Shown piece by piece: positions 51,266 to 59,339 of a stretch of 64,000 nt of DNA. Under the pieces are notes generated by a model that saw nothing but the letters and a program-made list of their open reading frames with translations, was not told the origin of the DNA and made no database searches. The stretch's first letter is position 1. Every line of letters starts with the position of its first letter. Source of the DNA: Actinacidiphila oryziradicis (GTDB lineage: Bacteria > Actinomycetota > Actinomycetes > Streptomycetales > Streptomycetaceae); the NCBI RefSeq assembly GCF_005047355.1, contig NZ_SUMC01000021.1, positions 84,391 through 148,390 on the forward strand, written 5' to 3'. The translations under genes were made by a program, and so were the position numbers.

Positions 51266-52854
51266 ACAGCGGAGTCAATATGAACAGGCAATCGATGGTG
51301 AGTTCCCTGAGTGTTCCGCAGGCTCGGCTGGCGCCCGGAGACGCCGTCGAACTGGCGAGCCGGCTTATTCCTGACTGGGAGTTGAAGCCGGATTCCGTCG
51401 ACGCCGTTGAGAAGCTCCCCTCTTTCGCGAGCAAGATGCGGGAGTGCGAGCGGGTCTGCAACGCGCCGTACAGCGAGCTCTCCCACAATGTCCAGGACGC
51501 CCTGGTGCTGCGCCGCCTCCAGCAGATGCTCAACACGGTGATGCTCAATCCGCTGTGGCGCAGCCGTCTGGCCGGCGCGGGGGTCACCCGCGCTCCAGAG
51601 ACGTACGACGCGTGGCAGCGGATTCCGCTGTCCGGCAAGGACACTCAGCGCGACTTCTTCATGGACTCGCGTCCGGGCATGGTGGTCCCGCTCGGCCGTG
51701 GCGGGTTCGAGATCGTGGCCAGCGGCGGCACCAGCGGCGGGAGTCCGCTGGAGACGGTGTACTCGCTGAGCGAACTGCGGGACACCTACGAGGTCGCCGG
51801 CCGTTTCATGGGGACCTATCAGCTGAGCGAGTACCTCCCCGGCACTGACCCCAAGTGGCTCTGCACCACGCTCGCCGACTACCAGATGTGGAGCAGCGGC
51901 ACCATGGTGGGCGGTGTGCTGGCCAACGTGCCGGGCGTCAACTACATCGGTGCCGGCCCGGTCACGGCCCCGGTGCTGGAGCACATGTTCTCCTATCCGG
52001 GCCCGAAGGCGCTGATGGGGATCACCGCGGGCATCGCGATCCTGAGCGACCTCGGCGCGGGTATGAGCCGGGAGGCGAAGGACAGCTTCAGGGTCGCCCT
52101 GTACGGAAGCGGTGTGCTGCCGCAACGCAAGCGGGTGGAACTCCAGGCGATGTACCCGAACTTGGTGATCCTCAGCTACTTCGCCGCCACCCAGGCGGAG
52201 ACCATCGGGTTGCAGCTGCGGCACACCTCTCCCTACCTGGCGGCCGTCCCAGGGCTGCACCTCGTCGAGATCGTCGACGAGAACGGCCGCTGGGTGGCCG
52301 AGGGCGAGGAGGGCGAGCTGGTGGTCACGCGCCTGCACGCGCACCAGGCACCGCTGCTGCGACTCAAGCTGGGGGACAGGATGATCCGGCGGCCCAGGGT
52401 CGACGGGCCGGGGCTGAAAACCCAGCAGTTCGAGTTCGCGGGCCGCACCGGCGACATCCTTCACCTGAACGACAGTCAGTACTCCGCTTCGCGCGCCTAC
52501 GACGCGCTGCGCGAGGACCTGCAGAAAGTGGCGGCGGTGGATCTGGACATGGTGGCTCATGAGACCCAGTTCGTGAACCACCGCGAGAGCAAGACCATCA
52601 CGCTGCTCGCGTCGGTCGACGATGTCCACGGCCTGACATACAAGATGGACGCCGCGCTCGGCCCTTACGGAGTGCAGCACCTCTTCGTCAACTCCCTGCC
52701 CCGCTCCCTGTCGCTGTTCAACCAGGGAGAGGCGAATCCGGACTCGATCGAGAAAACGGGGTACCGCTTCCAGATCAAGTTCGTGCACAAGTCGTCTGCG
52801 GAGATCGAGCGGACGGAGGTCGGAAAGGTACCCCTGGTCCGGGACCGGGGCTGA
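51262..52854 (+). CDS. PaaK-like adenylate-forming ligase
   Basis: This 530-aa member of the phenylacetate-CoA ligase/CapK branch of the ANL superfamily has the ATP-phosphate loop ASGGTSGGSPLE (153-164), a conserved Tyr-Phe-Ala region (ILSYFAATQAET), LGDRMIRRP and FEFAGRTGDILHL with the Asp and Arg that bind the ribose and phosphate. It lacks a carrier-protein domain. It should activate a carboxylic acid as acyl-AMP and pass it to CoA, an amine or a protein. Its ATG 51262 overlaps the decarboxylase stop, so the two are coupled and may act on the same or linked substrates. Confidence 0.85.
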   Translation: MNSGVNMNRQSMVSSLSVPQARLAPGDAVELASRLIPDWELKPDSVDAVEKLPSFASKMRECERVCNAPYSELSHNVQDALVLRRLQQMLNTVMLNPLWRSRLAGAGVTRAPETYDAWQRIPLSGKDTQRDFFMDSRPGMVVPLGRGGFEIVASGGTSGGSPLETVYSLSELRDTYEVAGRFMGTYQLSEYLPGTDPKWLCTTLADYQMWSSGTMVGGVLANVPGVNYIGAGPVTAPVLEHMFSYPGPKALMGITAGIAILSDLGAGMSREAKDSFRVALYGSGVLPQRKRVELQAMYPNLVILSYFAATQAETIGLQLRHTSPYLAAVPGLHLVEIVDENGRWVAEGEEGELVVTRLHAHQAPLLRLKLGDRMIRRPRVDGPGLKTQQFEFAGRTGDILHLNDSQYSASRAYDALREDLQKVAAVDLDMVAHETQFVNHRESKTITLLASVDDVHGLTYKMDAALGPYGVQHLFVNSLPRSLSLFNQGEANPDSIEKTGYRFQIKFVHKSSAEIERTEVGKVPLVRDRG

Positions 52855-52910
52855 CACAACAACCAGTGCGACAAGCAGTGCGACAACACGGTACGAGGAA
52901 TGGAGTGAGT

Positions 52911-53339
52911 ATGAAGCCGCAAGTCAATATCGCCGTCGTCGTGGACGTCATCGGGGCGCTCTCGGACAAGTCATTGCTCAACGGCAATCTGTGCATGGTG
53001 GATGACGGGTCGTTCGACAGCACGGGCCAGGGAACGTCCGAGCTGTGCACCGTGGTCGTGCCGGGCCAGGTCGTCCAATGGTCAGCCCTGGCGGTGGACC
53101 TCCAGACGCCGGTCGAGATCAAGAGCATCACGTTCCTCGGGCCGGGTGACGGCGAGGACGGAGACCGCGGCGGGGATCACAGCCTGGACGGCGACCACCT
53201 GGATCTCAACGTCTGGGCCGGAGTGGTGCCGCCCTTCATGGCGCCCGGGGTGCCCCACAAGTACCAGCTGGAACTGCAGATGTACGAGGGCGGGCACAGC
53301 GTGCTGCACATCGACTCGCCCGCCCTGATGCGCCTGTAG
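52911..53339 (+). CDS. AidA/PixA family protein 1
   Basis: This 142-aa protein starts at ATG 52911 after GGAGTGAGT. It shows the inclusion-body (AidA/PixA, PF12306) pattern: a first strand INIAVVVDVIGAL-like (VNIAVVVDVIGAL), GNLCMVDD, the family hallmark GQGTSELCTVVVPGQVVQWS, and a late strand pair NVWAGVV..HKYQLELQMY. It has no signal peptide, so it is cytoplasmic. PixA of Xenorhabdus forms inclusions and AidA of Burkholderia/Ralstonia is quorum-regulated; molecular functions are unknown. It lies 56 bp after the ligase. Confidence 0.82.
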   Translation: MKPQVNIAVVVDVIGALSDKSLLNGNLCMVDDGSFDSTGQGTSELCTVVVPGQVVQWSALAVDLQTPVEIKSITFLGPGDGEDGDRGGDHSLDGDHLDLNVWAGVVPPFMAPGVPHKYQLELQMYEGGHSVLHIDSPALMRL

Positions 53340-53382
53340 GCGATATGTCCATAGGCGGAATCCCAACGAGGAAGGCGGGCTT

Positions 53383-54180
53383 ATGACCCAACAGCTAGCG
53401 ATCATCCTGCTCGTGGACGTCGGCAACGCGCTCGCGTCCCGGACCCTGGAAGGCAACACCTACCTGTTCGACAACATGAAGCTGCACGGCTCTGAGAACC
53501 AGGGCACTGGCGACCTGGTGACCGCGGTCAACGGTGCCTACTGGAGCGATGGGTCGCAGGCGGGCGAACAGGTGCTCAACTGGCTTCCGTACAGCCTGGG
53601 ATCGATCCCGCCAACGGTCCCCCGCGGTTACCACGCCTCCCGGGCCCGGGAGGCCGACCGGCAGGCCCTGGCCGAAATGACGGTGCTCGCGAACCGGCCG
53701 ACGGCCGGCGGCGAGGACAGCGAAGCCGCGCTGGCCCTGATCCGGAAGAACATCGGTGCGCCGGTCAAGACCATGTCGCGCACCCGCGCCCTCTCCGGGC
53801 AGCAGGTCTTGGATGTCACCGGCGAGGTGGTCGCGGACCACACCCAGGGCGCGCACAGCTACCCGACCCCGATCATCACCGACATCTTCGGTGAGGCGGT
53901 CGACGAGAAGGTCATGTACCCGGCCGAGTACGGCTCCCCGGACCTGGTGACCGACGGCTGGTACTGGTCCGCGACGGTCGACACGTCCCGTCCGGGAACG
54001 TACGCGTACAAGATGAGGATCCAGCTCCACGAGCTGATCCAGCGGGCCGGCGAGTGGACCTGGGAGCCGGTCAACCTGACGTGCGAGTCAAAGCTCTGTA
54101 TCACGTCGGAGCCAAAGCGGAACGGCTTCACCAAGGCAGGCATGGGCTATCTGCCCCTCAGTCCCGCCACGTGCGCGTAA
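53383..54180 (+). CDS. AidA/PixA family protein 2 (with large insertion)
   Basis: This 265-aa protein begins with the same pattern as its neighbours (AIILLVDVGNALASRTLEGN, TYLFDN, NQGTGDLVTAVN, VLNWLPYSLGS) and ends with the shared late strands (DGWYWSATVDTSRPGTYAYK, MRIQLHE). Between them, about residues 75-185, is an extra segment with charged helices (AREADRQALAEMTVLANRPT, EAALALIRKN). That insertion is absent from the other three. ATG 53383 has GAAGG upstream. It is cytoplasmic by lack of a signal. The insert could be a partner- or substrate-binding module. Confidence 0.78.
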   Translation: MTQQLAIILLVDVGNALASRTLEGNTYLFDNMKLHGSENQGTGDLVTAVNGAYWSDGSQAGEQVLNWLPYSLGSIPPTVPRGYHASRAREADRQALAEMTVLANRPTAGGEDSEAALALIRKNIGAPVKTMSRTRALSGQQVLDVTGEVVADHTQGAHSYPTPIITDIFGEAVDEKVMYPAEYGSPDLVTDGWYWSATVDTSRPGTYAYKMRIQLHELIQRAGEWTWEPVNLTCESKLCITSEPKRNGFTKAGMGYLPLSPATCA

Positions 54181-54213
54181 AGCCACTGATCCAGTAAGGA
54201 CGAGGAGGAGCGG

Positions 54214-54645
54214 ATGACCACCAAACCGAGGCAGCAGAAGGCGACGCCGAAGCGCCCGATCTCGATCACCGCCGTGGTGGACTGCGTGGGCGCGCTGGCG
54301 GCCCAGAGCACGCACGGCAATCTGTACCTGTACGACACCAACAAGGCCGGGGGGTCCGCCGGATTCGGCACCGAAGAGCTGAAGACCAAGGTCAAGGCAG
54401 GTGACCAGCTTCTCTGGGCCGTCCTGGCGCTCGAGTGCGAGGCGTTCGTAGCCATCGAGGACATCGTGATCGACAAGGAGGTGTGCGAGCCGGTCCGGAA
54501 GGTGTACCCGGGCACCGACGTGGCCTACTGGATCGGGACGGTGAAGAAGGACGGCGTGGCGGTCGTCCCGTACCAGATCAAGTTCAAGCTGGGCACGCAG
54601 GTCGAACCGATCACCACCACCCTGTCGCCGGCTCTGGTCGGCTAG
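54214..54645 (+). CDS. AidA/PixA family protein 3
   Basis: This 143-aa protein starts at ATG 54214 after GAGGAGGAG. A basic 13-residue N-terminal tail (MTTKPRQQKATPK) precedes the family pattern: ISITAVVDCVGALAAQS, GNLYLYDTNKAGG, GFGTEELKTKVKAGDQLLWA, and the late VAYWIGTVKKDG..PYQIKFKL. The hallmark GQGT is GFGT here. It is cytoplasmic and lies 33 bp after protein 2. Confidence 0.8.
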   Translation: MTTKPRQQKATPKRPISITAVVDCVGALAAQSTHGNLYLYDTNKAGGSAGFGTEELKTKVKAGDQLLWAVLALECEAFVAIEDIVIDKEVCEPVRKVYPGTDVAYWIGTVKKDGVAVVPYQIKFKLGTQVEPITTTLSPALVG

Positions 54646-54659
54646 GCGAAGGAGGAACG

Positions 54660-55214
54660 TTGACGAACAGTACGCGCGACAGCGCTGAGGAAAAGCAGAA
54701 TCCCGGACAACTGAACTCAGTACAGCTCAATATCGTCACGCTCATGAACATGGAACGGGCGGCGGCGACGGGCTCCCTGAGCGAAGCGATGTTCATGATG
54801 GACAACAGCGTCGGCGGGGCGGGCCAGGGCACCCAGCAGCTGGAGACGGTCTGCAAGCAGGGCCAAGTCCTGAACTGGATCATTCGCCCGATCGACATGG
54901 AGCGGCGGCTGGACGGCACCTGGCCACCGATGCCCAAGATCAACAACATCGTCGTCCTGGACACCGACGCGGGTGACGAGGAGGACGTCGCCGAGCGCAA
55001 GCTCTTCACCGAGCTCAAGATCTACGGGATGCCCGACCGCATGCGGTCCCAGCTGACCCCGGTCTACTACTACTGGGCCGGCACGGTGCTGAGCACCGCG
55101 AAACCCGGTGTGTACAAGTACCGGCTCGTCCTCGAACTGGAGCAGGAACACACCAAGGAGAAGCTGTACCTCAACACGATCGACCATCCGTCGATCCGGG
55201 TGATCGGGGTCTGA
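54660..55214 (+). CDS. AidA/PixA family protein 4
   Basis: This 184-aa protein starts at TTG 54660 with a perfect GGAGGAA site 14 bp after protein 3. An N-terminal hydrophilic tail of about 20 residues precedes the pattern QLNIVTLMNMERA, EAMFMMDNSVGGAGQGTQQL, ETVCKQGQVLNWIIRP, and the late YYYWAGTVLSTAKPGVYKYR-LVLEL strands. An acidic loop (DTDAGDEEDVAE) sits in the middle. It is the last gene of the operon, 52 bp before a strong terminator. Confidence 0.8.
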   Translation: MTNSTRDSAEEKQNPGQLNSVQLNIVTLMNMERAAATGSLSEAMFMMDNSVGGAGQGTQQLETVCKQGQVLNWIIRPIDMERRLDGTWPPMPKINNIVVLDTDAGDEEDVAERKLFTELKIYGMPDRMRSQLTPVYYYWAGTVLSTAKPGVYKYRLVLELEQEHTKEKLYLNTIDHPSIRVIGV

Positions 55215-55266
55215 CGCCACCCGGCCCGCAGCTCTTCCGGGGGGCCGGCTGTCGACGAAGCGCGAC

Positions 55267-55299
55267 ACCGTCCCACCGGAAGTGCTCCGGTGGGACGGT
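55267..55299. terminator. Strong bidirectional terminator of the AidA/PixA operon
   Basis: ACCGTCCCACCGGA and TCCGGTGGGACGGT form a perfect 14-bp stem with a 5-nt loop, between the last operon gene and the convergent isochorismatase gene whose stop begins at 55299-55301. Confidence 0.85.
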
Positions 55300-55919
55300 C
55301 AGGCGCGTGCGGCTTCCCGGCCCGCTTCGGTGCTGGAGAAGATGTTCGGCTTCTCCAGCGAGGCGCCACCGCGGACGGCGTCGATCCACTCCGAAGTGGT
55401 GCCGACCGACGCGAAGTGGGACTGCATGACGACCAGGACGGCACGGTGGAGTTCCTCGGCGGTCAACGCGCCGACGCGGTTGGACATGGCAAGCGTGCCG
55501 GTGGCGTCGGACAGGAACTCGACCGCGAAACCACGGTCCATGGCGTCACGGGCGGTGGACTCGTCGCAGTTCTGGGTCATGTAACCCACGATGGCCAGAG
55601 TGTCGATCTCATGGGTGGCGAGCCAGTCGGCGAGGCCGGTGAGCGCGAAAGAGGAAGCGAGCGTCTTCTCCACCAAGTGGTCGTAAGGGCGCGAGGTCAC
55701 GATCTCGTGGAGGGCGAAACCATCGCTGCCACGCGCGAAGATCGGCGACGCCTCGGGGGCGGCATGCTGAATAATCACAACGGGGATGCCCGCCTCAGCC
55801 GCGGCGTCCATCGCCGCGGCGATGTTCTTGAGACTGTGGTCCACATTCGGATAACCGATGGGCAGATTTCCGCTGACGTATTCGTTCTGGACATCGATCA
55901 CGACAAGGGCACGCTTCAT
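55299..55919 (-). CDS. Isochorismatase-like cysteine hydrolase
   Basis: This 206-aa protein belongs to the isochorismatase-like (nicotinamidase-type) hydrolase family. Catalytic Asp9 lies in ALVVIDVQNEYVSG, the Lys in HLVEKTLASSF, and the nucleophilic Cys in VGYMTQNCDESTARDAMDRG, preceded by the family's cis-peptide position. It cleaves an amide or ester in an unknown small substrate. It faces the AidA/PixA operon tail-to-tail and so is not part of that transcript. Confidence 0.9.
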   Translation of the reverse strand: MKRALVVIDVQNEYVSGNLPIGYPNVDHSLKNIAAAMDAAAEAGIPVVIIQHAAPEASPIFARGSDGFALHEIVTSRPYDHLVEKTLASSFALTGLADWLATHEIDTLAIVGYMTQNCDESTARDAMDRGFAVEFLSDATGTLAMSNRVGALTAEELHRAVLVVMQSHFASVGTTSEWIDAVRGGASLEKPNIFSSTEAGREAARA

Positions 55920-56099
55920 GGCTGTATCGCTTTCTTGCCCACATCCGATGGTGCGGGTTGGAGCTGTCGATGGAACAGGCCCTGGAATCGCGGGCGTTCA
56001 ACGTATGCGTTCAGAGCGTGCGTTGAGTCAAGAGTGTCTCCACCCAGGTGTGATCTGTCCAGCTATATCACTCTAATGGCTGACTGTGTACTCCGCCCA

Positions 56100-56252
56100 G
56101 CGCCGAGACCGGCGGACCTGTTCCGGCTGTCCTCGGCCCAGGTCGTGGTCCCCGCGCACGGAAGCGCCGGGGTCACCGTCACGATCGACGCCGCCCAGGG
56201 GACCGGCAACGGCCGCTACACCGGCCAGGTCCTGGCCACCGACCCAGGCTGA
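56100..56252 (+). pseudogene. Subtilisin-family (S8) protease, Fn3-like domain remnant
   Basis: The frame reads LFRLSSAQVVVPAHGSAGVT and VTIDAAQGTGNGRYTGQVLATD, the Fn3-like C-terminal domain typical of secreted Streptomyces S8 peptidases (FRLSxxxVTVPAGGSATVTV..Y.G.V.A). The catalytic domain is gone. The frame ends in a TGA inside the 84-bp repeat, so the repeat or its parent element caused the truncation. Confidence 0.6.
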
Positions 56253-56330
56253 CGCTCAAGTTCTGACACCCGCGATGATCCTGACGGAACCCCACAGACG
56301 GGTGACGGCTCCATCCCAGATACAGCACGG
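56247..56330 (-). repeat. 84-bp dispersed repeat, copy B (inverted)
   Basis: This is the reverse complement of 38497-38580 with 5 mismatches by eye. It is flanked on both sides by gene remnants: a subtilase tail on the left and an unknown C-terminus on the right. Two inverted copies 18 kb apart could also mediate inversion of the segment between them. Confidence 0.75.
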
Positions 56331-56394
56331 CCGAGCCTGATATCGGCGACCAGCGCCGGCCGGGGCCCCTGCCCAGCCCCCGTGCGGGGGGACG

Positions 56395-56552
56395 TCACAG
56401 GCCGGCCGCCGGTACCCGGCCGCCGTCTGGTCACCGTCGGCACCGGCGCCGTACTCGCCACGTACAGCAGCGAGGTGGAGGACAACGAGCCGTACGTGGA
56501 CCTGGAGTACGGGTCAGCCGAACCGCGTCAGGCCCGTCAGGCGCGGAAGTAG
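56395..56552 (+). pseudogene. C-terminal fragment of an unrecognised protein
   Basis: The plus frame reads RRLVTVGTGAVLATYSSEVE and DNEPYVDLEYGSAEPRQARQ, ending at 56552. It reads like a true protein end, but no start or domain is visible. It overlaps the 3' end of the epimerase gene on the other strand by 16 bp. Confidence 0.4.
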
Positions 56553-57433
56553 GACCCGGCGTCCAGGTCCTGAATGAGGGTCGGCCCGCTTGGGGCCCAG
56601 CCGAGGAGCTCCTGCGTGCGAGCGCTCGAGGCGGGGATGTCCATGGCGAAGAAGTGGCCGATCCAGCCGAAGTGCTTCTGTGCGTCCTGCGGTGCGATCG
56701 AGGTCACGGGAAGGTCGAGTCCTCGTCCGATGGCCTCGGCGATCTCCCGCGTGGGGATTCCCTCCTCGCTCACCGCGTGCAGGAGCGTTCCCGCCGGGGC
56801 CTTCTCCAGTCCCAGGCGGGTGATCCGTGCGGCATCCGACCGGTGGGCCGCCGGCCAGCGGTTCGTGCCGTCGCCGACGTGGCCCACGACCCCTTTCTCA
56901 CGGGCGATGGCGACCAGGGCCGCGATGAACCCGTGGTCGCCGTCGCCGTGCACGGTCGGGGCGAACCGCACGCTGACCGTGTTCACGCCGCGATCGACGA
57001 ACTCCAGCGCGAGGTTCTCGCTGCCGCCCCGGGGGGACTCCAGGCCGTGGAACGGTGACCTGTCCTCCTCGGTCGCCACCCGGCCCTGCGCCGGGCCGGC
57101 GACGCCGGACGCCAGGAGGAACGGACGGCCTGATCCGGTCAGGACGTCGCCGATCGCCTGCACGGCGGCCCGTTCGGCCTGATTGGAGACAGCGGGGTTG
57201 GTGAAGTCGTGCTTGTTGGCGAGATGGACGACGGCGTCAGCGGTCGCCGCGCCCTCCCGGATGCTGTCGAGGTCGTCGAGGTCGCCGCGGCGGACCTGGG
57301 CACCCTTCGCGTCGAGGGATGCGGCCGAGGTGTCGGAGCGGGCGAGCCCGACCACCTCGTGGCCGGCGGCGAGCAGCTCGTCGACCACGGCCGAGCCGAT
57401 CCACCCGGATGCTCCGGTGACGAAGACGCGCAT
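56537..57433 (-). CDS. NAD-dependent epimerase/dehydratase (extended SDR)
   Basis: This 298-aa protein has the extended-SDR cofactor motif VFVTGASGWIGSAVVDELLA, a GDLDDLDSI segment (adenine ring) and VVHLANKHD. The canonical YxxxK is weak: the region LESPRGGSENLALEFVDRGV has no clear Tyr-Lys pair, so it is closer to atypical members. The C-terminal half has HRSDAARITRLGLEKAPAGT. It is divergent from a TetR regulator with palindromes between, which implies local control. The substrate is unknown. Confidence 0.87.
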   Translation of the reverse strand: MRVFVTGASGWIGSAVVDELLAAGHEVVGLARSDTSAASLDAKGAQVRRGDLDDLDSIREGAATADAVVHLANKHDFTNPAVSNQAERAAVQAIGDVLTGSGRPFLLASGVAGPAQGRVATEEDRSPFHGLESPRGGSENLALEFVDRGVNTVSVRFAPTVHGDGDHGFIAALVAIAREKGVVGHVGDGTNRWPAAHRSDAARITRLGLEKAPAGTLLHAVSEEGIPTREIAEAIGRGLDLPVTSIAPQDAQKHFGWIGHFFAMDIPASSARTQELLGWAPSGPTLIQDLDAGSYFRA

Positions 57434-57488
57434 GTGAATGATCTCCTTCGATTTCGATGGTCAAGCCTGTTGAACGAGCGAGCGATGT

Positions 57489-57518
57489 CAGTCGCTGACG
57501 TCAGTGACTGCCGTCACT
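57489..57518. promoter_or_regulatory. Overlapping palindromic operators for the TetR/epimerase pair
   Basis: 57489-57510 (CAGTCGCTGACGTCAGTGAC-TG) is a 22-bp near-perfect palindrome centred on ACGT. 57503-57518 (AGTGACTGCCGTCACT) is a second with exact 6-bp arms. Both lie in the divergent region and suit TetR dimers. Confidence 0.65.
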
Positions 57519-57560
57519 GTAGCTGCCATGTCGGCCGCTGTCATCACTACAATGGCGGTC

Positions 57561-58142
57561 ATGGTGCGATGGAAGCCCGGGGCGCGGGAGCGATTGCAGG
57601 CGGCGGCGATGGACCTCTACATCAGTCGCGGCTACGACAGGACGACCGCGGCCGACATCGCCCAGGCCGTCGGTCTCACGGAGCGCACGTTCTTCCGCCA
57701 CTTCGCCGACAAGCGTGAGGTGCTGTTCAGCGGGCAGGAGCTGTTGGAGCAGGCCTTCCTGGACGGCGTGGCTACGGCTGTGCCGCACGCGTCGCCGCTC
57801 GAGATGGTCGAGTCCACCCTGTCGGCCGCGGCGACGTTCTTCCCGGCCGAGCGCCGCGACCACTCCAGACGACGGCAGACGATCATCTCCGAGAATCCCG
57901 CGCTGCGGGAACGGGAGTTGCTGAAGATGGCAGGGCTGGCCACGGCGCTCGCTGCCGCCCTCCGATCGCGAGGCGTCCCCGAGGCGACGGCCACGCTCGC
58001 CGGGGAATCCGGGGTGACCGTGTTCGGCGTGGCCTTCGGCAAGTGGATCGCCGAGGGTGAGGAGCGGTCGTTCCTCGACATCGAGCGCGAGGTACTGGGC
58101 GAACTCGTAGCGATGACCGCCGGCACGACGCGACCAGCGTAG
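57561..58142 (+). CDS. TetR/AcrR family regulator
   Basis: This 193-aa protein (from ATG 57561; ATG 57552 is also possible) has a classical TetR N-terminus: RLQAAAMDLYISRGYDRTTA followed by ADIAQAVGLTERTFFRHFAD. The ligand domain is of the common TetR_C type. It is divergent from the epimerase; the palindromes at 57489-57518 are its likely operator. Upstream frame extension covers the operator and is not coding. Confidence 0.9.
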   Translation: MVRWKPGARERLQAAAMDLYISRGYDRTTAADIAQAVGLTERTFFRHFADKREVLFSGQELLEQAFLDGVATAVPHASPLEMVESTLSAAATFFPAERRDHSRRRQTIISENPALRERELLKMAGLATALAAALRSRGVPEATATLAGESGVTVFGVAFGKWIAEGEERSFLDIEREVLGELVAMTAGTTRPA

Positions 58143-58229
58143 CGACTAATCAACCAGGCGAACTGCCCGACGACACCCTGGCCTCACGGCCGGATCACTA
58201 CCGCATTCGGGCCCCGGCACCGGTCCGGC

Positions 58230-58640
58230 CGGACCGGCCCCGATGGAATCGCGGTGATCACCCGCGCCCTGGTTGCCGGAGCCGCGTGGCTCGCGGCCGA
58301 GGAGATCCAGCACGCCAACACGTTCGACCGGTACGTGCGCGCCCTGACCGGGATCGAACCACGTGCCTACAAGGCCCTGTTCGACGAGCGGCTTGAGGTC
58401 GTCCGCACCGACGACCACCCCTACGTCAAACTGGTCGCGCTGTGTTGTTCGGCCTACGTGGGCGAATCGGTAATCACGATCTTCGAGCACCGCACCGACA
58501 ACCTCGACCCGCGACGCACCCACTTCTTCACCCGCCTGCTGCACACCCACGGCCTGGACGAGGTACGCCATGTGCAGATCGACCACGTGGCGATGAAGAT
58601 GATCTACCCGGGTCACCGACGGCCACGCACCCGGCTCATC
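58230..58640 (+). pseudogene. AurF-like diiron oxygenase, truncated
   Basis: Residues AAWLAAEEIQHANTFDRYVR (Glu-Glu-x-x-His iron ligands) and YVGESVITIF, then HTHGLDEVRHVQIDH (Asp-Glu-x-x-His) match the diiron p-aminobenzoate N-oxygenase (AurF) family. About 100 N-terminal residues are missing and no ribosome binding site exists. The frame happens to run on into the next gene, giving a false 358-aa fusion. It is a remnant of a larger locus. Confidence 0.65.
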
Positions 58641-58700
58641 GCCGACCCACGTGTCAGCACTACCTGCGATGATCTCCAAGGCACCGCGACGGGAGGGATC

Positions 58701-59330
58701 ATGGGCATCGGCTACAAGACTTCATGGCTCGCAGTCCAGGACGCCGCGCCGGAGGAGGTCGCCGACGCCCTTGGCCTGCAACACCGGCACATCATGGACT
58801 GGGTAGGCGGCACGAGCGCTGCCTACCGACAAGGAGTCTTCGTGGCCAGGCCGGTCCCCGACTGGACGATCGCCCACAGTCGGATCCACCTGCCTTCCGG
58901 GAGCGACGCCACCGATCCACGCTTTCCCGCCTGGCTCCAGACGCTCAGCACGCAACTCGGCGATGTCCAATACTTTGCTACCGACCGTATCGGCGAGTAT
59001 CACGCCTGGGCCAAGGTCGAATCCGGCGAGCTGACCCGCGCCTACTGCTACAGCGGCATGCAAGGCGACGTCCCCCTGCATCTCGGCGAACCCACTGAGG
59101 TGGAGAGGGAGCTCGGTGTCGGTGGGCACTGGCTCGAAGACGGATGGCAGGAGTGGCAGGAACCCGAATGGGACGCCTGGCTCGCCGCGATGCCCCGAGA
59201 AGGCGATGTCATGCGAATCGCCGAGCGCTGGGGCATCTGCCCGCTCGACATCCCGGACGACTCCGTCGACCCCCCAGGGATCTACGGCTTCCCGTCAGGC
59301 GTCGAGCCTTGTTGCAGATCCCGGCTTTAG
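58701..59330 (+). CDS. Conserved hypothetical protein (209 aa)
   Basis: ATG 58701 has a strong GGGAGGGATC site, which separates this gene from the AurF remnant in the same frame. The protein begins MGIGYKTSWLAVQDAAPEEV and contains HSRIHLP, GDVQYFATDRIGEYHAWAKV, GELTRAYCYSGMQGDVPLHL and a C-terminal AERWGICPLDIPD. It is soluble with many Trp and acidic residues. It resembles a frequent Streptomyces hypothetical, but I know no function or named domain. Confidence 0.7.
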   Translation: MGIGYKTSWLAVQDAAPEEVADALGLQHRHIMDWVGGTSAAYRQGVFVARPVPDWTIAHSRIHLPSGSDATDPRFPAWLQTLSTQLGDVQYFATDRIGEYHAWAKVESGELTRAYCYSGMQGDVPLHLGEPTEVERELGVGGHWLEDGWQEWQEPEWDAWLAAMPREGDVMRIAERWGICPLDIPDDSVDPPGIYGFPSGVEPCCRSRL

Positions 59331-59339
59331 TCCGAACGG

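Noticed and set aside
51082..52857. 591-codon frame antisense to the PaaK-like ligase
   Set aside because: No start signal or domain; the ligase motifs on the plus strand are complete.
55299..55919. Isochorismatase as seventh member of the AidA/PixA operon
   Set aside because: It is on the opposite strand and separated by a strong bidirectional terminator.
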